From NCBI RefSeq assembly GCF_025602895.1, contig NW_026516203.1:1240001-1304000 (forward strand): 64,000 nucleotides of DNA, read 5' to 3'. The position numbers were made by a program, and so were the translations under genes. The notes beneath the pieces were generated by a model that searched no databases, had not been told where the DNA came from, and worked only from the letters and a program-made list of their open reading frames with translations. The DNA is from Polychytrium aggregatum (lineage: Eukaryota > Chytridiomycota > Chytridiomycetes > Polychytriales). Shown one piece after another: positions 42,252 through 52,261 of this stretch. Each line of letters starts with the position of its first letter. The stretch's first letter is position 1.

Positions 42252-42717
42252 TGTCACAGATCGCTCTGCCCGCCTAGCTGCACCGTCGCACTTGTGTCAC
42301 TGTTTGCGTCGCACACTTTCCTTTTCCTTTGTCCTGTGACGCCTTTCCTTTTTCCTTGCTCTCATGTTGCACACGCCGCTCTGTTTTCCCTGCATTTGTC
42401 ATCGACCATGCATTAGTCAGACGCTGTGTCACCCGCATTTGTCAGCCACCGAGCATTTGTCAGACTTTCACATGTTTCTCCGGTTAGCCGTTGCTGCCTG
42501 GCTGCTGTCCCGCCGCCTCCGCTGCTTCGCCCCCGCTGCGGCAGGCTTCGCCTCCGGGACCGCCAGACAGATAAATAGCCCGCCTTCACCCGCTCATGTT
42601 TCTGGTCATCACCTTCGACCCCAGACACACTTGACTCTAGATCCTAGCCTCGCTAAGATCAATAAAACCCTTCTCTATCTTTTTCTTTTGATCTCCTCTT
42701 GATCCCGTGATCTGACA
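42252..42717 (+). repeat. E3 5' LTR
   Basis: 466 bp, same as the E1 LTRs where compared. Confidence 0.97.
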
Positions 42718-43775
42718 TGGTAGCATCGGTCGATCCCGCCGTCAATGCCTGTCTCCAGGCCCTTGAACAACTATCGCTCGAGGACCGCGCCCTGGTCCTC
42801 TCCGCCCTGACTGCCCAGCCGAATCTCCCCACGGTCCCTCCCGGTTTCAAGCGTCCCAAGATCCCGCTCCCCGACGCCTTCACTGGCGAGCGTAAGGCTG
42901 CTGTCGTTGACGAGTTTGTCTTCTCAATGACCGAGTACATTGCCTTCCACAGTCTCGATGACGCCACCGCTGTCGCCACCGTCGCCATGAACCTCAAGGG
43001 CAAGGCCAAGACCTGGTGGCGCCTCTGGTCCCAGGGCAAGCAACTCGACAACCTGACCCCGGCCGCCGTCCTGTCCCTCGTCCGCGACACCTTCCTTCCG
43101 TCCACCTCGCTGCGCACCACCGAGGATGAGTTCGAAGCACTGCGCCACACCGGCTCCGTCGAGCAGTTCAACTCTCGCTTCCGCGATCTCCTCCTCGAGC
43201 TGCCCCACTTCAGCAACAACCGCCAGAACCTGCAGCGCTACCTCACCAAGCTCAAGCACAGGGTGCGCATCGAAGTCGAATGGAAGCTTGACTCCAACAC
43301 AGCCACCCTCGAAGATGCCATGGCCCTCGCCGAGCGATACGAGTCCATTATGGGTCAATCGCAACCCCTGATGCAGCAGCCCGCTCGCACTCAGTTCCGC
43401 GATCAACCCTTCCGCGAGCTCCAGTTCCAGCGACCTCCTCTCTTCCGCGCTCCACCTGGTCAGCCGCAGTTCCGCCCAATGGTCCGTCCTCCTCGTCCCG
43501 CCTTCCAGCCGACCCAGCCTCCCGCACGTGACCCCAACGCCATGGACCTCGACAACGTCGACATGCGCCCGATCAAGAAGCTCACCGACCGCGAGAAGGA
43601 GTACCTCCGCCGTAACGGAGGCTGCTTCCGCTGCCGCAAGTTCGGCCACATCGCCTCGCAGTGTCCCTTGAACCAGCCCCGCATCAACGCCATCGTCGAG
43701 ACCGCCGACCAGGCCACCTTCTACGAAGATCAGGGAAACGACGAGGCGGCAACCCCTGGATACTACGACCTCTGA
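42717..43775 (+). CDS. E3 gag polyprotein (352 residues)
   Basis: As E1 gag, with one change at residue 5 (MVASV for MVASD). Start codon again at the LTR/primer-site boundary. Confidence 0.93.
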   Translation: MVASVDPAVNACLQALEQLSLEDRALVLSALTAQPNLPTVPPGFKRPKIPLPDAFTGERKAAVVDEFVFSMTEYIAFHSLDDATAVATVAMNLKGKAKTWWRLWSQGKQLDNLTPAAVLSLVRDTFLPSTSLRTTEDEFEALRHTGSVEQFNSRFRDLLLELPHFSNNRQNLQRYLTKLKHRVRIEVEWKLDSNTATLEDAMALAERYESIMGQSQPLMQQPARTQFRDQPFRELQFQRPPLFRAPPGQPQFRPMVRPPRPAFQPTQPPARDPNAMDLDNVDMRPIKKLTDREKEYLRRNGGCFRCRKFGHIASQCPLNQPRINAIVETADQATFYEDQGNDEAATPGYYDL

Positions 43776-46700
43776 AGGACCCGGCGAGTTGCCGCCATCC
43801 GACTCCGACCCCCGACGCTGAACTATTGACTCTCGCCACCGGACCTCACCTGATCAACTCTCTCATCGACGAACCCCACCGCATTGCCGCCAACCACGGC
43901 AAGGGACTGCTTGTGATCGACGCCACCCTCAACGGCTCCCCGATCACCGTCCTCATCGACCCTGGTGCGACCAACTCGCACATCTCCGAGACCCTCGCCT
44001 CGACCCTCGACCTTCGAACCAAGACCACCGCCAACGCCGTCACGATGCCCAACGGCAAGTCCTTCCCGTCCTCCGTCACCGATCCCGTCGACCTCACCAT
44101 CCACGACTACCACGCCCGCATCAACCTCTTCACCGCGCCACTCACCTGGGACGTTATCCTCGGCAAGAACTGGCTCGACCAGACCAACCCCGAGATCGAC
44201 TGGCCCTCCAACCGAATCAAGTTCTCGATCGACGGGAAGCACCACACTTGGACGGCATCGCGACCCGACACCGGAATGCCACTCACGACCCTCGAACTCC
44301 GATCCCAGTACCACATGTCGACCCAGCAGATCAACGCACTGGCTTCGACTCCCGGCGCCGTGTATGTTTGTACTCTGAGCAGTGACTTGAATACAGTTGC
44401 TGTTGAACCCTACGACCCCGTTGCCCAACTTGCCCGTGTCCTCGAACCACTGACCCCCGAACACCGATCCATCATCGCAAAGTACCGCGATGCCTTCAAC
44501 GAACTCAAGGAACTCCCGCCTCACCGACCCGGCATCGACATGAACATCCAACTCGACGACTCTGCCAAGCCAACCTGGTCGTCGCTCTACCAAATGTCGG
44601 CCGAAGAACTCGCTCGTCTCAAAGACGAACTCGACCGATTGCTCCGGATCGGCCACATCCGCAAGTCCGTCTCGCCCTTCGGCGCACCGATCTTCTGGGT
44701 CAAGCAGGGCGACAAGTTCCGACTCGTCTTTGACTTCCGCGCCCTCAACAAGATCACCGTCAAGGACCGCACCGCGCTGCCCAACATGCGCGAGATCATC
44801 GACCGCCTGTCCAAGTGCCGTGTCTTCTCCAAGCTCGACTTGCAACGCGGATTCCACCAGATCCGCATTGCCGACGCCGACACCCCCAAGACGGCCTTCA
44901 GGACCAAGTACGGCCACTTTGAGTGGCTTGTGATGCCCTTCGGCCTCGCCAACAGTCCCTCCGTGTTCCAAGCCGCGATGAACGACATCTTCCGCGAGTT
45001 CATCGACGACTTTGTGTTCGTCTACATCGACGACATCCTGATCGCATCCGAGGACGAGGACCAGCACATCCGCCACATCGAACTGGTCCTCGACAAGATC
45101 CACCGACACGGCTTCAAGATCCGACCCGAGAAGTGTTCGTTCTTCAACTCGACCGTCACCTATCTCGGCTTCATCATCGGCGAAGGACGCATCCAAGTGC
45201 ATCCCTCGCGCATCGACGCCATCAAGAACTACCCGCGACCAACGACCGAACACGAACTCCGCAGCTTCCTCGGCTTGACCAACACCATCATGAGCTTTGT
45301 CCCTGGCTACGCTGCCCTCGCCGGTCCACTCTCGACTCTGATCACCACCCGCTCCGCCAACTCGACCAAGTCCGTCGTCTGGGACGACAACGCCATCGCC
45401 GCCTTCGAGCAGCTCAAGTTGCTCTCGCCTCAGTCGCTGCACATGGTCAACCCGGACAAGGACATTCACCTCTTCACCGACTGGTCCGAGTCAAGCGCAT
45501 CGATTGGTGGATGGATCGGGCAGGACATGGACGGATCCGGCACGGTGCGCCCCATCGCTTTCAACTCGCAGAAACTGCACGGATCCGAACTCAACTACTC
45601 GCCCTACAACGGCGAGCTGCTGTCGATCACCCGCCACCTCGACAAGTTCAAGAACTACCTCGTCGGCCGCAAAGTCTTCCTCCACACCGACCAGAAGGCG
45701 CTCAAGCACATCCTCGACTCCAAGACCCTCAACAAGCGCCAACAGCGAGCCATCGACACGATGCTGGACTTTGACCTCGAGATCCAGTGGATCCCCGGCT
45801 CGTGGAACAAGGTCGCCGACGTGCTCTCGCGCACACCGACAGCCATCTCCAAGGCCGTCCAAGTCTCGATCATCAACGCGATTGTCAACCTCGGACCCTC
45901 GCCCGACGATCTCTTGGACACCATCCGCACTCAGTACAGCTCCGACCCGATCCTGTCAGCACTGATCTCGGTCCTCCGCGACAACTCGACCGACGGACTC
46001 AAGCCGTGGATGAAGGCACAGCTGCACCGCTTCTCACTTCGACACGGGATTCTCTACTTCGACTCGACCCGCATCTGCATCCCCGGCAAGGACCTCCGCA
46101 TCTCGATCATCAAGGACCACCACGACTCTGTCTGTGCAGCTCACCCCGGCACCAACACGCTCTACAAGGCCATCTCGACACACTACTACTGGCCCGCCAT
46201 GTCCAAGGACATTGCCGAGTGGGTCTCGCACTGCGACATCTGCCAGCGAGCCAAGATCCGACGACAACAAGCATACGGTCACTTCTCCCGGATCCCTGTG
46301 GCCACCCGCAAGATGGACACTGTCGCCCTCGACTTCATCCTCGGACTCCCGCCTGTCACGGACTCACTCTCGGGACGCACCTTCAACTCGATCACGATCT
46401 TTGTCGACTCCCTCACCAAGTACGTCGTCCTGGTTCCTGGCAACAAGACCGACTCGGCCGAAGACGTCGCCCGCCAGTACTTCCGCGATGTCTTTGTGCA
46501 CTTTGGACTCGCCGGCACTTTCATCTCGGATCACGACACACGCTTCCGGTCGGCCTTCTGGACAGGACTTAACACTCTGCTCAAGACCGAACTCCGGATC
46601 GCCTTTGCCCACCACCACGAGGCCGCCGGACAAGTCGAACGCTTTGTGGCAACCGTCGCCGAGGCCATCCGCTGTTCGACTCTGGCCCTCGGCTCCCGCT

Positions 46701-47470
46701 GGATCGATCAAGTGCCATACATCCAGTTCGCGCTCAACTCACACAGCTCAGCTTCGACTGGACATTCGCCCTTCTTCCTGATGCACGGTCAGCATCCTCG
46801 CACTCCTGCCAACACCGACATCATCGCCGAGTCCAACCCTGCAGCACAGTCGATCGAGGAGATGCAAGCGACTCTGGACTTGGTCTCGGACAACATCGGC
46901 AAGGCCCAGGACCGGGCCCTGTACTACGCCAACCGACATCGACGCGATATCAGCTACGACATTGGCGACCAAGTCCTGATCGACACGACCGCGTATCACT
47001 TCAGCACGGACGACGTCACACCCTCCAAGATGCGGATGCCGTACTTGGGACCCTTCAAGATCATCGAGAAGATCGGAACGACTGGATATCGACTTCGACT
47101 CCCGAGGACCCTCCGATTTACAACCGAACTCCCCGCTTCCGCCCTCGTCCCCTACAACACACCATCGACCGACCAACTTGTGTTTGATGAACCCGGACCC
47201 AACCACAACGACGAATCAGTGTTCGAAGCGATCATTGGACACAGGATCAACCGACGACGTCGACTTCCTGGATATCGACACGAGTTCTTGCTCCGCTGGC
47301 AGGGATACGACCCATCTTACGACTCGTGGGCACCACTGGCCGAACTCTTGGATGGAGGACTCGCAGATATCCACGACTTCCTCAGCCGCAACCGCAACCT
47401 TCCGGAAATGGACACACTGATCGACCTTTGCCAAGCACAAGTGCAACGCAACTCGGGATCGAAAAATTGA
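43661..47470 (+). CDS. E3 pol polyprotein (1269 codons)
   Basis: Same domain order as E1 pol and uninterrupted. One private residue change seen (NIQLDD for NIRLDD, before the RT domain); it carries SPDD and KAQDR, as do E2, E4 and E5. Confidence 0.93.
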   Translation: MSLEPAPHQRHRRDRRPGHLLRRSGKRRGGNPWILRPLKDPASCRHPTPTPDAELLTLATGPHLINSLIDEPHRIAANHGKGLLVIDATLNGSPITVLIDPGATNSHISETLASTLDLRTKTTANAVTMPNGKSFPSSVTDPVDLTIHDYHARINLFTAPLTWDVILGKNWLDQTNPEIDWPSNRIKFSIDGKHHTWTASRPDTGMPLTTLELRSQYHMSTQQINALASTPGAVYVCTLSSDLNTVAVEPYDPVAQLARVLEPLTPEHRSIIAKYRDAFNELKELPPHRPGIDMNIQLDDSAKPTWSSLYQMSAEELARLKDELDRLLRIGHIRKSVSPFGAPIFWVKQGDKFRLVFDFRALNKITVKDRTALPNMREIIDRLSKCRVFSKLDLQRGFHQIRIADADTPKTAFRTKYGHFEWLVMPFGLANSPSVFQAAMNDIFREFIDDFVFVYIDDILIASEDEDQHIRHIELVLDKIHRHGFKIRPEKCSFFNSTVTYLGFIIGEGRIQVHPSRIDAIKNYPRPTTEHELRSFLGLTNTIMSFVPGYAALAGPLSTLITTRSANSTKSVVWDDNAIAAFEQLKLLSPQSLHMVNPDKDIHLFTDWSESSASIGGWIGQDMDGSGTVRPIAFNSQKLHGSELNYSPYNGELLSITRHLDKFKNYLVGRKVFLHTDQKALKHILDSKTLNKRQQRAIDTMLDFDLEIQWIPGSWNKVADVLSRTPTAISKAVQVSIINAIVNLGPSPDDLLDTIRTQYSSDPILSALISVLRDNSTDGLKPWMKAQLHRFSLRHGILYFDSTRICIPGKDLRISIIKDHHDSVCAAHPGTNTLYKAISTHYYWPAMSKDIAEWVSHCDICQRAKIRRQQAYGHFSRIPVATRKMDTVALDFILGLPPVTDSLSGRTFNSITIFVDSLTKYVVLVPGNKTDSAEDVARQYFRDVFVHFGLAGTFISDHDTRFRSAFWTGLNTLLKTELRIAFAHHHEAAGQVERFVATVAEAIRCSTLALGSRWIDQVPYIQFALNSHSSASTGHSPFFLMHGQHPRTPANTDIIAESNPAAQSIEEMQATLDLVSDNIGKAQDRALYYANRHRRDISYDIGDQVLIDTTAYHFSTDDVTPSKMRMPYLGPFKIIEKIGTTGYRLRLPRTLRFTTELPASALVPYNTPSTDQLVFDEPGPNHNDESVFEAIIGHRINRRRRLPGYRHEFLLRWQGYDPSYDSWAPLAELLDGGLADIHDFLSRNRNLPEMDTLIDLCQAQVQRNSGSKN
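43733..43796 (+). promoter_or_regulatory. -1 ribosomal frameshift signal of E3
   Basis: GGGAAAC at 43733-43739 and the same 9-bp stem arms at 43745-43753 and 43788-43796 as in E1. Confidence 0.75.
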
Positions 47471-47504
47471 TGGTTTGACTTGAGCACAATTTTTCTGGGG
47501 GGGA

Positions 47505-47970
47505 TGTCACAGATCGCTCTGCCCGCCTAGCTGCACCGTCGCACTTGTGTCACTGTTTGCGTCGCACACTTTCCTTTTCCTTTGTCCTGTGACGCCTTTC
47601 CTTTTTCCTTGCTCTCATGTTGCACACGCCGCTCTGTTTTCCCTGCATTTGTCATCGACCATGCATTAGTCAGACGCTGTGTCACCCGCATTTGTCAGCC
47701 ACCGAGCATTTGTCAGACTTTCACATGTTTCTCCGGTTAGCCGTTGCTGCCTGGCTGCTGTCCCGCCGCCTCCGCTGCTTCGCCCCCGCTGCGGCAGGCT
47801 TCGCCTCCGGGACCGCCAGACAGATAAATAGCCCGCCTTCACCCGCTCATGTTTCTGGTCATCACCTTCGACCCCAGACACACTTGACTCTAGATCCTAG
47901 CCTCGCTAAGATCAATAAAACCCTTCTCTATCTTTTTCTTTTGATCTCCTCTTGATCCCGTGATCTGACA
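47505..47970 (+). repeat. E3 3' LTR
   Basis: 466 bp. Followed by GCGGT and the remainder of E2. Confidence 0.97.
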
Positions 47971-49334
47971 GCGGTCGTGTCGATCAGGACTTGGTCGCCA
48001 ATGTCGTAGCTGATATCGCGTCGATGTCGGTTGGCGTAGTACAGGGCCCGGTCCTGGGCCTTGCCGATGTTGTCCGAGACCAAGTCCAGAGTCGCTTGCA
48101 TCTCCTCGATCGACTGTGCTGCAGGGTTGGACTCGGCGATGATGTCGGTGTTGGCAGGAGTGCGAGGATGCTGACCGTGCATCAGGAAGAAGGGCGAATG
48201 TCCAGTCGAAGCTGAGCTGTGTGAGTTGAGCGCGAACTGGATGTATGGCACTTGATCGATCCAGCGGGAGCCGAGGGCCAGAGTCGAACAGCGGATGGCC
48301 TCGGCGACGGTTGCCACAAAGCGTTCGACTTGTCCGGCGGCCTCGTGGTGGTGGGCAAAGGCGATCCGGAGTTCGGTCTTGAGCAGAGTGTTAAGTCCTG
48401 TCCAGAAGGCCGACCGGAAGCGTGTGTCGTGATCCGAGATGAAAGTGCCGGCGAGTCCAAAGTGCACAAAGACATCGCGGAAGTACTGGCGGGCGACGTC
48501 TTCGGCCGAGTCGGTCTTGTTGCCAGGAACCAGGACGACGTACTTGGTGAGGGAGTCGACAAAGATCGTGATCGAGTTGAAGGTGCGTCCCGAGAGTGAG
48601 TCCGTGACAGGCGGGAGTCCGAGGATGAAGTCGAGGGCGACAGTGTCCATCTTGCGGGTGGCCACAGGGATCCGGGAGAAGTGACCGTATGCTTGTTGTC
48701 GTCGGATCTTGGCTCGCTGGCAGATGTCGCAGTGCGAGACCCACTCGGCAATGTCCTTGGACATGGCGGGCCAGTAGTAGTGTGTCGAGATGGCCTTGTA
48801 GAGCGTGTTGGTGCCGGGGTGAGCTGCACAGACAGAGTCGTGGTGGTCCTTGATGATCGAGATGCGGAGGTCCTTGCCGGGGATGCAGATGCGGGTCGAG
48901 TCGAAGTAGAGAATCCCGTGTCGAAGTGAGAAGCGGTGCAGCTGTGCCTTCATCCACGGCTTGAGTCCGTCGGTCGAGTTGTCGCGGAGGACCGAGATCA
49001 GTGCTGACAGGATCGGGTCGGAGCTGTACTGAGTGCGGATGGTGTCCAAGAGATCGTCGGGCGAGGGTCCGAGGTTGACAATCGCGTTGATGATCGAGAC
49101 TTGGACGGCCTTGGAGATGGCTGTCGGTGTGCGCGAGAGCACGTCGGCGACCTTGTTCCACGAGCCGGGGATCCACTGGATCTCGAGGTCAAAGTCCAGC
49201 ATCGTGTCGATGGCTCGCTGTTGGCGCTTGTTGAGGGTCTTGGAGTCGAGGATGTGCTTGAGCGCCTTCTGGTCGGTGTGGAGGAAGACTTTGCGGCCGA
49301 CGAGGTAGTTCTTGAACTTGTCGAGGTGGCGGGT
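47971..49334 (-). pseudogene. E2 pol, integrase and RNase H fragment
   Basis: Pol frame from the RNase H region through the integrase zinc finger and D,D,E core up to the E3 break. At 49334/49335 it is fused to gag sequence by the 2719-bp deletion, which puts gag and pol out of frame. Confidence 0.9.
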
Positions 49335-49527
49335 CAACGACAGCAGCCTTACGCTCGCCAGTGAAGGCGTCGGGGAGCGGGATCTTGGGACGCTTGAAAC
49401 CGGGAGGGACCGTGGGGAGATTCGGCTGGGCAGTCAGGGCGGAGAGGACCAGGGCGCGGTCCTCGAGCGATAGTTGTTCAAGGGCCTGGAGACAGGCATT
49501 GACGGCGGGATCGTCCGATGCTACCAT
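49335..49527 (-). pseudogene. E2 gag, N-terminal fragment
   Basis: The first about 64 gag codons (MVASDDPAVNACLQALEQ...) up to KAAVVD, then the deletion junction. Confidence 0.93.
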
Positions 49528-49992
49528 GTCAGATCACGGGATCAAGAGGAGATCAAAAGAAAAAGATAGAGAAGGGTTTTATTGATCTTAGCGAGGCTAG
49601 GATCTAGAGTCAAGTGTGTCTGGGGTCGAAGGTGATGACCAGAAACATGAGCGGGTGAAGGCGGGCTATTTATCTGTCTGGCGGTCCCGGAGGCGAAGCC
49701 TGCCGCAGCGGGGGCGAAGCAGCGGAGGCGGCGGGACAGCAGCCAGGCAGCAACGGCTAACCGGAGAAACATGTGAAAGTCTGACAAATGCTCGGTGGCT
49801 GACAAATGCGGGTGACACAGCGTCTGACTAATGCATGGTCGATGACAAATGCAGGGAAAACAGAGCGGCGTGTGCAACATGAGAGCAAGGAAAAAGGAAA
49901 GGCGTCACAGGACAAAGGAAAAGGAAAGTGTGCGACGCAAACAGTGACACAAGTGCGACGGTGCAGCTAGGCGGGCAGAGCGATCTGTGACA
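49527..49992 (-). repeat. E2 5' LTR
   Basis: 466 bp, minus orientation. Followed by the duplication CATAC. Confidence 0.97.
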
Positions 49993-51287
49993 CATACGAC
50001 CGACTGGCCAAAGTCGCATACTGGCCTGGAATGAAGCGCACCGTCGAGAAGTACATCGAGTCCTGCCATACCTGCAAGATGGTCAAGTCACGCACGACCC
50101 GAGAGCAAGGATTGCTGCAACCCCTGCCTGTTCCCGACCGCCCCTGGACCAGCATGTCCATGGATCTCATCACGCATCTACCGACGACCAAGTTGGACCA
50201 CGATGCAATCGCTGTCTTTGTCGACAGGTTCAGCAAGATGGCACACTTTGTGCCGTGCCAGACGACATGCTCCGCGCCTGACCTTGCACTGCTGTTCTTC
50301 AAGCATGTGTTCAAGCACCACGGCCTCCCAAAGTCCATCGTCAGTGATCGAGACCCCCGATTCACCTCCTTGTTTTGGACAAGTCTGTTCGACCATCTCG
50401 GCACCAAGCTGAACATGTCAACCTCGCACCACCAACAAACGGATGGACAGTCCGAGCGGACGATCCGCACCCTCGAGCAATACCTGAGGACATACGCCTC
50501 GACCAGCCAAGACGACTGGGACATACAGCTGAGTCATGCAGAGTTTGCATACAACACCGCCAAGTCGAGCACAACTGGCTTGAGCCCCTTTGAGGCGCTC
50601 TACGGATTCCAGCCTGATGTTCCCACCTCCTTGACACTGACCGAGTCCACGGCTGGATTGCCTCCCAAACCAAGTGCCTTTGTCAAAGATCATCAAGTCC
50701 GACACAAGATGATCGCCGACGCGCTCACGGATGCGCAACAAGTGATGGCGAAGTACTACGACCGCCGACACCAGGATGTCTCCTTTGAAGTTGGAGACCT
50801 TGTCTACCTGGACGCCGACAACATCAAGGTCCCCGAAGCCCAGTCAAAGAAGTTGTTGCCCAAGTACCGAGGACCGTTCAAGATAGCGGCCCGACCCAGT
50901 CCCCTCAACTACCTGTTGGACTTGCCACCTGGAAGCAAGCTCCATCCTGTCTTCCATGTGTCCAAGCTGCGTCGCCACACGACCCGCAGTCCAGCACAGT
51001 TCCCCGACGCCGACGAAGGTGTCCCGGACGACGCACCACTGGAAGACGACCTCGGACAATACTATACTCAAGAATATGAAGTCGAAAGGATCGTGAGGCA
51101 CAAGAAAGTGGCTGATGGGTCACTTCGGTTTTATGTCAAGTGGGTTGGTTACCCACACTCGGGCAACACATGGCAAACACTGGAGGACTTGTCCCATGCA
51201 CCCGAGGAGCTGAGTAAATACGGTAAACACCTCGAGGAGCCCCAAATAAAGAGCACACGCAGGGCTCCTCGCAGGAAGCCTTCTTAA
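49993..51287 (+). CDS. B2 pol, second part (IN and chromodomain)
   Basis: Continues the integrase zinc finger ([26 protein letters not shown]), then the D,D,E core and the [20 protein letters not shown] module. The C-terminal chromodomain is YEVERIVRHKK to FYVKWVGYPHSGNTWQ, followed by a basic tail ending RRAPRRKPS. Stop TAA at 51285-51287, 9 bp before the 3' LTR. Confidence 0.93.
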
Positions 51288-51296
51288 GTGTGGGAG

Positions 51297-51605
51297 TGTA
51301 GGAGATGGTATCTCCGACGCTGTGCTGCGCGTACTGCGCGTACTGCGCGGCGCAGTGGGTCGTGACCTGTGCTGCGCTTTGCGTTTTCACGCACCGCAGG
51401 CAGGCCACCGCAGGGTATACCTGCGGGTTGCCCCCGTTCCCCCCGTTTGTCTGGAGTTCGGTTTTATCGTGAATAAACGTAAGTGCTCCCCGAGCTCACC
51501 CGTCCGCTAGAGTAGCCTAGCACCGCCCTGTTCTGCCCCGTCCTGTCTTGTCTTGTACCCCCTCCCTCCCCGTCTTGCCCCAACGTCCCAGTAGTGGACG
51601 TTACA
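51297..51605 (+). repeat. B2 3' LTR (309 bp)
   Basis: Preceded by the purine-rich tract AAGTGTGGGAG and followed by TCTTC and the rest of B1 pol. Confidence 0.95.
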
Positions 51606-51943
51606 TCTTCCATGTGTCCAAGCTGCGTCGCCACACGACCCGCAGTCCAGCACAGTTCCCCGACGCCGACGAAGGTGTCCCGGACGACGCACCACTGGAA
51701 GACGACCTCGGACAATACTATACTCAAGAATATGAAGTCGAAAGGATCGTGAGGCACAAGAAAGTGGCTGATGGGTCACTTCGGTTTTATGTCAAGTGGG
51801 TTGGTTACCCACACTCGGGCAACACATGGCAAACACTGGAGGACTTGTCCCATGCACCCGAGGAGCTGAGTAAATACGGTAAACACCTCGAGGAGCCCCA
51901 AATAAAGAGCACACGCAGGGCTCCTCGCAGGAAGCCTTCTTAA
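51606..51943 (+). CDS. B1 pol, C-terminal part (chromodomain)
   Basis: Begins with the TCTTC duplication and carries HVSKLRRHTTRSPAQF through the chromodomain to the TAA at 51941-51943. Same sequence as the end of B2 pol. Confidence 0.93.
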
Positions 51944-51952
51944 GTGTGGGAG

Positions 51953-52261
51953 TGTAGGAGATGGTATCTCCGACGCTGTGCTGCGCGTACTGCGCGTACT
52001 GCGCGGCGCAGTGGGTCGTGACCTGTGCTGCGCTTTGCGTTTTCACGCACCGCAGGCAGGCCACCGCAGGGTATACCTGCGGGTTGCCCCCGTTCCCCCC
52101 GTTTGTCTGGAGTTCGGTTTTATCGTGAATAAACGTAAGTGCTCCCCGAGCTCACCCGTCCGCTAGAGTAGCCTAGCACCGCCCTGTTCTGCCCCGTCCT
52201 GTCTTGTCTTGTACCCCCTCCCTCCCCGTCTTGCCCCAACGTCCCAGTAGTGGACGTTACA
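51953..52261 (+). repeat. B1 3' LTR (309 bp)
   Basis: Same as the two B2 LTRs. Its right flank is CTTGG from element D, which does not match the CCTGC left of the B1 5' LTR. Confidence 0.95.

Larger units (their letters stand above)
42252..47970 (+). mobile_element. Element E3: intact chromovirus, 5719 bp, inside E2
   Basis: Opposite orientation to its host E2; duplication GCGGT (42247-42251 and 47971-47975). Innermost level of the nest (B1 > B2 > E2 > E3). Confidence 0.97.
41269..49992 (-). mobile_element. Element E2: internally deleted E copy, split by E3
   Basis: Minus-strand E inserted in B2 pol with duplication CATAC (41264-41268 and 49993-49997). Without E3 it is 3000 bp, 2719 bp shorter than intact E. 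The missing part runs from gag codon 65 to the RNase H region. Both LTRs and the primer site remain. Confidence 0.95.
31686..51605 (+). mobile_element. Element B2: second B chromovirus, split by E1 and E2
   Basis: Inserted into the pol gene of B1 with duplication TCTTC (31681-31685 and 51606-51610). Removing E1 and E2 with their duplications leaves 5467 bp. Its two LTRs show no difference that I can see. A copy of the family inserted into another copy of itself. Confidence 0.95.
20458..52261 (+). mobile_element. Element B1: Ty3/Gypsy chromovirus, complete but split by C and B2
   Basis: Both LTRs are present (20458-20766 and 51953-52261). Removing C (6407 bp) and B2 (19920 bp) with one 5-bp duplication each leaves 5467 bp, the same as B2. 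gag and pol read through once the inserts are removed. The outer flanks do not match (CCTGC on the left, CTTGG on the right), so no target-site duplication supports a simple insertion. The 5' LTR has two base differences from the other three B LTRs. Confidence 0.9.
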
